This document shows, in pieces, positions 13,620-25,200 of a stretch of DNA of 64,000 bases. This DNA comes from Strigops habroptila (lineage: Eukaryota > Chordata > Aves > Psittaciformes > Psittacidae). Numbering within the stretch: the stretch's first letter is position 1; every line of letters begins with the position of its first letter. The stretch lies in contig NC_044302.2 of the NCBI RefSeq assembly GCF_004027225.2, forward strand, positions 36,843,449-36,907,448, written 5' to 3'. The notes under the pieces were generated by a model. It had not been told where the DNA came from and ran no database searches. It saw only the letters and a program-made list of their open reading frames with translations. The position numbers and the translations under genes are program-made.

Positions 13620-14897
13620 GAAGATCTGTCAAAACATAGGGAAGACAGGGAGGTGATTAGAGACAGCCAAAATGGATTCACCAAGGGCAAATTGTGCCTG
13701 ACTCATCTAGCGGACTTCTGTGATGGTAGTACTGCACCAGTGAAGAGAGGAAGAGCACATACCTCTGTCATATACCTAGACTTCTGTAAGGCTTTTGATA
13801 TGATCCCCAACAACATTCTCACTTTGAGTTTGAGAGATACAGGTTTAATGGATAAGGAATTGGCTGAATGGCCATGTCCAAAGAGTTACAGTCAATAGCT
13901 CAATGTCCAAGTGGAAACCAGTAACGAGTGGTGTCTCTCATGGGTCCATACTGCTACCAATATTATTTGATATCTTCATTAACAACATAGACAGTGGGAT
14001 TGAGCACTTATGCAGATGACACCAAACTGGTCAGTTCATTTGCAAGACAGAAGGGATGCCACCCCGGTGGACCTTGACGGGCTTGAGGAGTGGGCCCACA
14101 TGAACTTCATGAGGTTCAACAAGACCAAGTGCAAGGTCCTACACCTGGGTTGGGGCAATTCCAGGAACAGCTACAGGCTGGGTGGAGAAGAGATTCAGAG
14201 CAGCCCTGTGAAGAAGGACCTGGGGGTGTTAAGGTTGAGAAGAAGCTCAACATGACCTGGCTTCAGTGTGTGCTCACAGCTCAGAAACCAGCTGTGTGCT
14301 GGGCTGCATCAAAAGGAGCGTGACCAGCAGGTCAAAGGAGGTCATCCTGCTCCTCTACTCTGCTCTTGTGAGACCCCACTTGGAGTAGAGGAGCAGTACC
14401 GGTGTCCTCAACATAAGAAGAACATGGAGCTGTTGGAGCAAGTCCAGAGGAGGCCATGAGGGTGATAAGGGGGCTGGAGCACCTCCCGTACGAAGACAGG
14501 CTGAGAAAGTTCGGGCTGCTCAGCCTGGAGAAAATAAAGCTGCATGGAAACCTCATAGCAGCCTTCCAGGATCTGAAGGGGACCTACAAGGATGCCGGAG
14601 AGAGACTCTTCATCAGGGACCTTAATGATAGGACGAAGGGTAATGGGTTCAAACTTAAACAGGGAAGTTCAGATTAGATGTAAGGAAGAAGTTCTTTACT
14701 GTGAGGGTGGTGAGGCACTGGAACAGGTTGCCCAAACAAATGGGATTAAATGCTTCATCCCTGGCAGTGTCCAAGGCCAGGTTGGACAGGGCTTGGAGCA
14801 ACATGGTCTAGTTTGAGGAGTCCCTGTGCACAGCAGGGTGGTTGGAACTACATGATCTTAAGGTCCTTTCCAACCCTAACCATTCTACGATTCTATG
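13620..14897 (+). mobile_element. CR1 LINE, ORF2 end plus 3' UTR
   Basis: Plus-strand CR1 about 1.3 kb long. It begins upstream of the YLDFCKAFD reverse-transcriptase region (about 13770) and ends ATTCTACGATTCTATG. Interrupted by stops and frameshifts. Shares an identical 301-bp block with the previous copy while the flanks differ clearly. Confidence 0.93.
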
Positions 14898-15144
14898 AAA
14901 CTTAATCAGTGCATTTTTAACATTCTTACTAAAAAAACCCAAACTGCTACTAGATCAGAAAAATAACTTAAATCAAGTATTAAAAGAAATACCTGATTTT
15001 TTTTTTTTTTTTTGAAGTTCACATCTTATTTCTCATACCAATAACTCACTTGCTTTTATCTAAATACCAGGTACTATGTTATTCACACATGCAGACACTT
15101 CTCATTTTGGACTCTAAATTCTAACATTTAAGGTAGAATTTTAC

Positions 15145-15867
15145 TTTATTTATGTAGCCTATAGGAAAAGCCTGGAAGAGTAAAGAAACTTGCCTTTATG
15201 CCACCAACTATATGATACAAGGTGTATCATATAGTTACGATCATATAGATTGTAAGATTAGAGTTTTATCTTATGATCTCACTAAAGGAATGTGGCACAC
15301 AATCTGATTCTGGTTCAGCCTCCTCTTTCCAAATACAACCCAGACTTTCAGCTGCAGTTCTGATTGCTCCCTGCTTTATATTGTATTTTTGCAGATATTA
15401 TTTTGTGCTGAGGTCCAACCGCTGGTGCTCAGGGGTTAATTGGAAAGAATCTGACCCTTCAGAGGCATGCAGGCAGATGTATTGAAAGGAGAACAGCAAT
15501 CACACTGTCAGCTTTGACTTCATTAAAAGCAAAACTGTGTAAGGATTTAAGTTACATAGAAGGCAGATTTCTACCCCAAAGAATAATTTTGGTTGCTAGT
15601 CAAACTTCTTCCCTGCTTTCCCCTGGGAAAAAATTCTGTGGAGAACAGCATCTCACAGATCACAAGAAAGGCAGGAAAGTTCCTGGAAGAACATCTCCCA
15701 GTGGTGTGGAAAGTGCCTGAACTGCGCGTTTAAAAAACACATGGTTCAGAGGCTTGTGAGCAACACATACATAGAATGCAATTAATCAGGACTTAAAACC
15801 AAGGCAGAATTCTTCTATTCTTATTTTCCATCTTAATACATCAATGGGAATAAGTAATCTCTCTGCA
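15145..15867 (-). other. TRIM36: TRIM36 3' UTR with polyadenylation signal
   Basis: The first canonical AATAAA on the minus strand after the stop is at 15145-15150, giving a 3' UTR of about 0.72 kb. A perfect hairpin (15206-15236) lies about 55 nt upstream of the signal. A longer UTR using later signals cannot be excluded. Confidence 0.5.
15206..15236. repeat. Perfect inverted repeat (14-bp arms, 3-nt loop) in TRIM36 3' UTR
   Basis: Arms at 15206-15219 (AACTATATGATACA) and 15223-15236 are exact reverse complements around a 3-base loop. It is AT-rich and sits just upstream of the likely TRIM36 poly(A) signal. A CATATAG remnant follows at about 15242, suggesting local duplication. Confidence 0.85.
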
Positions 15868-16225
15868 CTAGATGTCATTGTCATCATACTTCCCATACTT
15901 CGCTGTGACAGGTTCTTCAAGATGAACTGCTGCACCACCCATTAAGGCAAATGCTGGGTACATCATGCCAGAGCAGTCCACCTCGCACTCATAAAGGCAT
16001 TTCATACTGCCAGCATCGTAAAACCCCACCTCGCCTTTGTCACAGTCAAGGCAGATGCCCAAGCATGAGGGCAGGGGAAGGATTCTGCTCGCTGCATCCT
16101 TGGAAGTAGCAGGTGTCGTGGGGATAAAGAACTTCTTCATGCCTAATGTGACCAGTGGGAAAGGCTGTGACAAGTCAAAAGAGGCATCTTCACTCCCACT
16201 GTCATGACCACTGTCTTGCTCGTAT
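15868..16225 (-). CDS. TRIM36: TRIM36 exon 10: end of SPRY, stop
   Basis: The last exon starts after acceptor TTCTAG with [13 protein letters not shown]. It carries the end of the B30.2/SPRY domain ([24 protein letters not shown]) and stops after [10 protein letters not shown]. It has 118 codons plus stop. The acidic Ser-rich stretch at its start interrupts the SPRY domain, as I recall for mammals too. Confidence 0.97.
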
Positions 16226-19200
16226 CTAGAACAGAAAAACAACCATTTGCTCCTGTCAGATTCTGAAGTGGGATCAGTGACGTGAACTGTAGAAAACACC
16301 TTTGTAAAGATAGGTAACATCATGCCATCACCTGCAAAACCTTGTGGGATAAAAATACACCTAACCCAGGAGGGAAGATGCATTTAATAGCTGGAGAACA
16401 ATCACTTGGGCCACTTCAAATAATTAGTAACAGCTAAACACTAATAGGGATGAGACCACAGAAGGCTTTATTAAGGAGCGGATGTATTCACGTACTGAAT
16501 GTACTCACGTTAGGCAATCCTTAACGAACCTACAGCTATAGATGAGTTAACCTGAGAAGAAGTTTAGCGAATATGACTAATGACCATAGATAAGATATGT
16601 TTAAACTTTATGTAAATAAAGTTAAACGACACTAGTAAATACATTTAACATTACTGTTGTCCTGTGAGTTTTCCATGCCGCTGCTTGCTACATTGTCTTT
16701 AAAATTCAAAACACAAAATAGTGGTTTAAGGGTTGTTGGCTTTTTTTTTGGATTGTTTTAAGTGGTCTGCATGGAGACTTCCCTGAATCCCTTTCCCAGC
16801 TGGTTACAAGGTAGACTGTAGCCAGATTTGTTCGGTCTACATGGTTTTCCCCCTACTTTTGTACCCAGATGAAGACAGACCAGAGAAGCACACATTCTTC
16901 TGTGCAGACAATTCCTAGCTAGATTTGCTTTTTTGGCCTGTTTGGGTGGAGGCTGGATGCATGTCAGCTAAAGTTTTTCAGATACTTGTGTGGAAAAGGA
17001 GAAAGAAATCTGGAAATCAGGTTCTAATCTGTCCCTTTGCAAAAAGTCTCCATCTGATGTTAAGCAGCTCAAGACACTGGCATTTTTACACTTTCAGTAT
17101 GCTACACAAGAGGAAGCCAATTTATTTTTTAGATTCCTGAAAAAGTGAAGAATCCCCCAGGAGATAGCCTCCCAGCCTGCAGTTCCTAGAGACATCCAGG
17201 CTTACTACAACTGTAATTGAAAACCGGACATTTTTTTCCAGGTTTGTCCACTGTACTTTGGCTTGTGCTCAATATCACTCCATTACCATAAGTAGAACAT
17301 ATAGCCTGGGACAAGCCAGTGACTTGGAGTCCACCATGACATAAACTACAGCAAAGATACACAGATATGCACAGTGAACATTGTACCTCTGAATGACTGC
17401 CAAACCTAGTATGTTAAGGGAATTAAGGAAGAGCCTTACTACTGACAATTAAGCATTGCTTCAGTCTTGCAACCGCTGTCTTTTTTTTTTTTCCCTACCT
17501 TCTTGCTTTAACTGACATACCTTGATATCTGTAGGAACCCGATTCCTTTCCCAGAAAGAAACAAAGCAGGACTCTGGACTAATAGCAGCGAATGAACAGG
17601 ACCACCTACTTACACCATACCCTTCAAGCCACTTTCCACTGGTAAGGTGCACCTTGTGTACTGATGGACACCAGACCCCCTCTTATTTTTTTTAAAAGCC
17701 ATTTCCTTATATAAAACATGTATTAAGTAAGAGTCTAAAATTTACCTTGGGCTGGTTACATCATGGGTATTATGGAACAATTTCTGCATCTTGTTGCTAG
17801 AAACAACTCCCACTTTCACCAAGTATGAATAGGGTTCCACATGAAAAGCCCAGAAGTGTGTCCCTTTGGAAATTCCAGTGTCACCAATGATGTAATCCAG
17901 GGTCGTATAACATCCAGCCTGCACGCGCTCAGATCCCAACAGCAGGGAAAATCCAGCTCTACTTTCCACAGAGGTTCTTCTTGGGTTCAGCAGGAGACGT
18001 TCACTGTTGTACCCACATTTGTCATCAAAAAGAAAATTGAAAACTGAAAAACAGTATCCGGAAAAATTTCCTCTTAGTTAATTATCTGGCCTTCTGTACT
18101 TATAAACTATATTTTAAGTCACACTAGCATTAGAATTTCTCACTTTTAAAGGCTACCAGGAACATCATGCAAGCTAACACAATCTCAGTATGATACCTAC
18201 TTAACCTGTTTATGCTCCTAAACATTCATGCAACTGGTAACAGTACAGTAGAACTTGGGAGCTACTGGAAACTACCTACAGCTTTTAACACCGAAAGACA
18301 GATTCAGTACCTTGTGGACATATGAAAACCCAATACCTGGAGCTGGAGGTGTATGCAAAATAACTTCTCGGCTCCAAGCACTACAGATGGACCCTTTATA
18401 TCCTCGTACTCTGAAGGCATAGCTGCTGTTGTCATCAAGATCGGATATTACTTTGCTCTTGCTGCAAACTTCAATCTGCTGCCACGCTGCACTCCCCTCT
18501 TCTCTATTCAGCTTATGATATTCAAGAACATATGTATCAGCTGCATCTCTCTTCCCAGGCCATTCCCAACTGATCAGAGCTTTGTTGTACATTCTGCTCT
18601 GCAATTCATTTATTTCTGGTATTTCTAGACCTGGAATGACAGACATTCAGGAGAGAAGAAAACAAATATAGATACATATTGGTTTAGAATTAACAATACA
18701 AGCCTTTTGTTGAGTGGCTATAGCACTATGTGTGTGTGGAATTTAACCCACTCACTCAAAGAGTGCAGATGAGGATGGTTCTGTTCATGCACTTAAATAA
18801 ATCCCTTTCTGTTTTTACTTTCAAAGTTGTATTATTTATTTTTGCTGGCAGCTAAAAAAAAAAACAACAAACAAAAAACCTTATAAAAACCTATTCTTTT
18901 CTGTCATGCAACAAAAAGCTTCTAGGAAGACCTAGTATCAATTAACTACAATATTTTAGAAGCCAGTGTAAACTGGTACTGAATGCAATGGCATCTTAGC
19001 TTCTCTATCAACACTGAAACTAGCATTGCTGCCCTGTAGGTCACAGGGACAGAAGGCACAATGCAAGTTACAATACTGAGTTCTGCAACTGCAGCCTTGC
19101 ACAGGTTTTGCCTCTTTCCAGAGAAGTCCTTAAAGCCATAAGTTGAGAAAAACCTGAGGCTCTTGCAATTTACCATTGGAATGGAAGGTCAAGTCACCAA

Positions 19201-22200
19201 GGGTCTCTTCTTGCTTGGCTATGTCCACCACAAAGTCTTCAAAAGTACTTTCAGCTGCTGGCCTGAAACTCTTCAGAGACTCAGTAGCTTTTTGGATTCT
19301 GAAAGCACAGAAACAGAGGGATGTCAGAAGAGAGAATAGGGAATTCACATGTGTGCATTCCCTGAAGTAAAAATACTCGGGTTTTGCTTAAAAAAAAAAA
19401 AAAATAAAAAGGAAAAAAAAATCTGGTTTCATGTACATGTTTTCAAGTCACTCAGAAAGGTTTGTCTCTCTGGACAGAATTCAAATGCAAAATTTAAAGG
19501 CCTTTTGCGCATCTTGTGTAAAGATAATGTACGAGTAATCTCCTTCAGCTGGCAGAGCATTTTAACAATCTGGGTCATTATGTTCAAAGAACAAAATAGG
19601 TGTGAAGCACTAATTGGAGAATGACTATTAAGATCAAAGAGCTTAAAGCCAGAAGAAACCTGTTAGGCTAACTTGCAAATACCCAATATAATCTCTAAGT
19701 AACCTGTCAGTGATCTGAATGAACTGCCCTTCCACTGTAGAACAAGGCTGGGGGTTCACAGGACACAGCCCCTCTGGTGTGCTGTTCCTTATTGCACACT
19801 GTAATGTAGTAATTTTACTGAACGGTACTGGGATCATCTCCTGAGCCTCTGTAATACAAGGTACTGTATTCACTACTTTGCTAGCAGGTGTCAAAAGAGC
19901 ATGACTGACCAGACATCCTCGAACAGTATCTGTACCTCAAACAAAAGACAACTACGATACCTGACGTGAAGTTGTTTTGCTGTTTGAACAAAACAAGACG
20001 GATCAGTTTCTTTAAGCACTTCTTGAGCATATCCTACAAGGCCATTATTTTCCAGGAGCCCTTGATATTCTTCTGCTTGTGCTTGCAATTTTTCCAGCCT
20101 TAAGTTCTTAGAAGCTTCAATTGCCCTAAGAGCTGCAAATTTCTTCTCTTCCAGGACATGAGATAATTTCTCAAAACTTTGAAATGCTTCTTGTTTAGCT
20201 CTTTCACTGTTAAACTAGGAGGGAACAAAAGACACTGTAGATTCCACAGCACTGTGGCTGTGTACAGAAACATACTTGTTCAAGATATCATAGCAATATA
20301 GTCATCCGTTTGACAGACAAGACTAATAAGCTTTGTTATGCTCTTCAGCACTGCAAATGTGACCAGCATTGCACCCAAGCCAGTAAGCATTTACTATTTT
20401 AACACAAAGAATGAAGAGCAGGAAAGTACTCCTTTGATTATGTCTTGAGTTATGCATGGCATTTGTTTAAACAACTCATGGAAAAGCACTATAAAAGCAG
20501 TTTGGTCTGTGAAGTCTTCATGTCCAAGAGCTACATGCTCTTCCACCTTCCCTTGAACCAAGGGTCCAGCTCAGTTTCTCACATATGCCCTCAGAACTGT
20601 AGGGTCTCCTCTGACTAATGCCCTGGATAAAAGGAGCTAGAAAGCATGGAGACAACCTTTATCAAGACATAAGCAGGGCCACAAGCTCCTGCAATTTCTG
20701 CCATCGCATTTTTCATCCTGCATGGGGGCTCTCAGCTCTGATTTTTCTTTAGGGAGGTTTTGCCCTTAATTATGACTTCACTGCAAAATCCTCAAGGCAA
20801 ACAGCGTAAATTGTGTAGCACCACGAATACACAAGAGCTGTTAAGCCTAACCCACCTCTCTCTGGTTAAAGTATCAAATAAGCTTTATTTCACTTAAATT
20901 TACAGTAGCACCCAAAACTTAACCTCCCTCTGTATGCTGCCCAAATTTTCCACACCTTCAGGATTAGGTTGTGTGGGATTCAGGACTAGCATGAACTGTT
21001 CAGAAATTGTTTTCCTGGCTAACTGAAAAAAATCCCTAAGCATTTGAAACACTTCACTGAACATAATTTGAGTCCCTGACTTGTGCCTGCACGGACCATC
21101 CCCAAACAACCCACAAGCCACTCTTACCTCTGTTTCTTTCAGCAGCAGATCCAGCTGCGTGATATGAGCTTTCACCTGGCTCTCCTTACTGATGAGGTAC
21201 TCAATACCTTTTGAAAGCTTCTCCTGTTAAAATAAAACAGCAAGCTGGCAGAATAAATGTATCCCACCCAAACTGACAACCAGTGCAGGCAGGTCGTCCA
21301 GCTAGTGCTCAGTTTATCTCGTTACAGGGACCAAAGCCTGCCACCAATTACGAGCGGCAGCCCTGCGCAGAACTGCTCAGTGACTTGTGGTGACTGCACA
21401 CAGACGTGACACCACTGCTGTGAACAGAACCGGGAGCACAGCCTCTGAGGACCAGAGGTAACAGCCTGCTTGTTCCTCCCCAGCCACAGAAGTCACCCTC
21501 TCTTAGGTAGGAACATGATGGTACAGGACGTTACTAAAACTTACAGAAAAGCCTTATTACTTATTAACTCATTTGTAGTAAGATTTTCTAGAGAAGCGAG
21601 TGGTTCAAAGCACAACACAACTTCTTTAGTTGCAAGAGTTAACAGCCACACAGGAAAAGCCTTGCAAACAGGCAAGCAGGCCAAAGAGCACAAGGCAGGC
21701 TGGGCTGGTCCTTTTTTTCTTGCCTCCCTGAAAGCAAGAGAGTTAAGGAAAAAGAGGAGGTAGCTGCAATCATTCTTTACTAACAAAGCAATGTTTGCAA
21801 GTCTTCCCTGTTGTACTGTGCTTAGGGAATCAACAGCTGTGCAATTTTAGAAACATATAAGGTAGCAACAAATAACTTCAAATGTAAATTTTTCAAGAGT
21901 GCTTCTGAAGTACCAGTTAACCCAATCCACAGGGGCACTTATGCTAAAAAAAAGTGAGATTGTAAAGTATTAACTGCTTCAACCTTCTGCATTGATCAGT
22001 CTGCTGTATAATTGACTAAAATAAGGTGGAAGCACTTTTAAGGGGTTACGTTTCAAGCTTCATTGAAAATACAGCTTAGTTTCTCAGACCTGCTATGCCA
22101 CTAATATATACATTAACAGATATTGCACGACAGCATGTCGGGTGACTAAACACATATCCTGGCTTTCTGCCAGAGGGAGTTTGCCATTACAGCAGAATCT

Positions 22201-25200
22201 CAGTACTCTTTCCCTTCTTAAGGCCACGTCCAACAATATTTACTTCTACCTTTAGGGTTTTGTAGGCAGTGCTCATGGTTGTTACTCTGTGGTTTGCATG
22301 ACATCCCCCCAGTTTACAAAGATGACAAACCGGCCTTCTGCAGATTTCACAGTACATGTTTACCCTCTCCATTTCATGTTCTGGACACATCAAAATCTGG
22401 GGGAGGGAGGGAAAAAAAAAAAAAAAAAAAAAAGAATGAGCAGAGAGAATACAGGTGTACTTCCAAAAACTGAGGTGCTCAACAAACTATCAAAACAACC
22501 ACCCCACAGCAGCGTCTGGTTTCTTCAGTGGATTTTTTATATTCAATTTACCTTACGCCTTTTATATTTGTCCATGCCAGTGAAAACCACTAGATGAATA
22601 CATACAGCTTCACAACATTTACAGTGCATAAACCTGTAGCGATACCTGTGTACACTTCATGTAGCCTCCATACTGCAATTAACCCTTTGCTAATCCCTGA
22701 AGTTGTTTGCATGCCACAAGCTCCCTACACTGTTCTTCACAGCTGTAATTGTAAATGCAATATACAGCACACCCACCCTGTCAAATTTAACCATGTCCAC
22801 AGCAACATGTCTTGAAACAGCTACGAACTTTTTCATAAAGCAAGAGTTGAAATAATACTGTAATGATTTAAGTCTAAGCTAGACTCTGATCAGCCACATA
22901 GCCATTAATCTTAGAGCAACAAAGTGCAGCCGCCACCCCCACCAGTCACAGTCATTTTAAAGACAAAAGGCTCCAGGGTTTCGATTTTCTCTCTGACTCC
23001 AATTACAAGTTGTTCATGCTTAACACTAATTCAGTATCAGTTTGAACAGCAATGTGAAAAAACGGTGTTCACTAAAAATCACCTTTCAAAGACTGAACAT
23101 CTTGAACTAACTACTCTAAGAGGGCAAAAATATTGCTGCTCAACTCCAGGCTCAAGCACAGATAAAACCATCTAAAGTGAGGGACAGCGGGTGTTAAAAA
23201 AACCTAAATGTTTGCCTCATCCCAGAGCACCTAAAGATAACACTCGAGTCTGTCTACTGCATGTTACCAAAGAAGAGCTCTTGATAAAGCTGTTCAGTTT
23301 CAAGTCAAGGAGAAGAACGAAACAGCACTGTCAGTACTCTAACTTTAGAAGTATCATCTTTTACCACAGTCTTTCCAAAAAAAAAAAATAAAAGACATGA
23401 AAGGGCACAAAAATACAAAATTTTGAGTTGCATAGATATGGACACAGTAAGCTAAAATTGCACACCATTTCAAGCCTGAAATATTATCTTAGGCTTGTGC
23501 TTTCCACAGCAGTGCATAGCAACACTTAACAGAAGCCATGTATTTTTATTCATCTTATCATAAAAGCAAGAATTACAGCCTGCAAGCTAAAGATAGAAAA
23601 GGTCAGCAGACTACCTAGTCTAGCTCTTTAAAAATTCAAGATCAGCCCAGTATGTGCTTCTCCTATCCCCACCACACATTACAAGGTGCTCTTCAGTCTG
23701 GTTGTAAATTCAAGTGATGACTGGGAATATTGTTTGGGAGACCAGAAAATACTCTGCATTCAGGTCAGGTCTTAACAATGCAGTGCAATGAAAAAATGCA
23801 CTTTTCTTTCTTTCTGTTTGAGGGGTTTTTTTTGTTTTTAAACAGTACATCTGTCTTCACACGATTAAAAAAGCTAAATTACACACACTTGATGTATCAG
23901 GATGATCTAAACCACTTCTCCCCCCTTTGCTCTGCTTCAGCAGAGTTCAGCTACTGACTTTTAAACCCAGATTAGTCTGTATGTAGGAATGCAGAATTCC
24001 TTTAAGTAAGAATGTTAGTAAGCAGTGAGGGTTTAGATACCATAGAAGCAAACTTTTAAGGAGCTCTACCGCATTTTAGATTAAGAACTGGAAGACAGCA
24101 TGCAAACTTTTACCTTACTTGTTTATCCAATAGATGGACACTTCACAAAGATAGCTGCGTGCTAGCACATATTAAAGCACATGCTTCTTTTTGACTGGAA
24201 TAAATGTGTTAGATTTAAGAAAAACAGCACTAAGTGGACTTCTGGATGTTCACTGTCTGCCAGCTCACTAACTTTTGAGGCTCAAATTTTTCCAGCCTCA
24301 GAATGAAGGTACACCACTAGTCAAGCCCTTCTTATGCACAGCACATTAATAAAATTTACTTAATATGATCAAAAATAATCAGGACTCCTTGAAGATCAGC
24401 ATTTCAGACATATGCGGGACCTCCAGTGAGGTCACTGGTCACCGGCACACAGTGAGTGCTCAGACATTAAGACCTACAGTGGTCCCTTGCTACACAGATG
24501 GCAGCTGTGACAATTCCTCATGTCATGTAATTAAATTGAGTAGGGCACTGCCACGTTCTGCACTACACTTAGCAGGACAAACAAAGGTAACTGCACGTTG
24601 CAACTATCCTGCTCTGTCCGAATGCGGCAACAGCAATAGCACTGTGTAAAGCAGAAAACTGCCCATTACATTTCTCTTACGCTAAAGCTAAAAAAAACCC
24701 AACAGTGTAATAACAGCAGAGACCTGAACTCCACCTTTTGCTATTGCTAGATGCAAGGAAGGAGGAGAGGAAGAAGACACTTTGTGATCATCAAATTCAG
24801 GCACAAAACATCCAAAGGGAAGCTGCCTTAATGGGGCAGGGGAGGCCGGTTGCGTTGGGGTTTTTAAGCTTACTCACACAGGCATCCTCCTTAACTCGAC
24901 TTCTATCAAAAATCACTGCCACTCTAGATGTTCAAGATCATGAAGTCTTCCAAAAAAAGAAAAAAAGGATCCAAATCACAAATAACACAATCCCCATTCC
25001 CCAAAATAAAAAAAAAAAAGAAAAAAACCCCCAATCCTTATTTTTAGGGTCCCCTTCAAATACGTTCTCAATGTCATTTTCAATAACAACCACTTGAGCA
25101 TCAACAATAACAAAGGCATATGGTGCCCTCAAAAAACAGCAATAGACAATAAAGCAGCAATGTCCTAGAAAGCACCCACTGTTGCACAGATGCGCCCGAA

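Larger units (their letters stand above)
16226..19173 (-). other. TRIM36: TRIM36 introns 7-9 region
   Basis: Introns 18631-19173, 18044-18336 and 16226-17745 flank the FN3 and SPRY exons. No repeat or other gene was recognised in them. Confidence 0.88.
19299..22249 (-). other. TRIM36: TRIM36 introns 4-6 region
   Basis: Introns 21224-22249, 20215-21127 and 19299-19960 separate the small coiled-coil exons. The gaps hold no recognisable gene or interspersed repeat. Confidence 0.88.
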
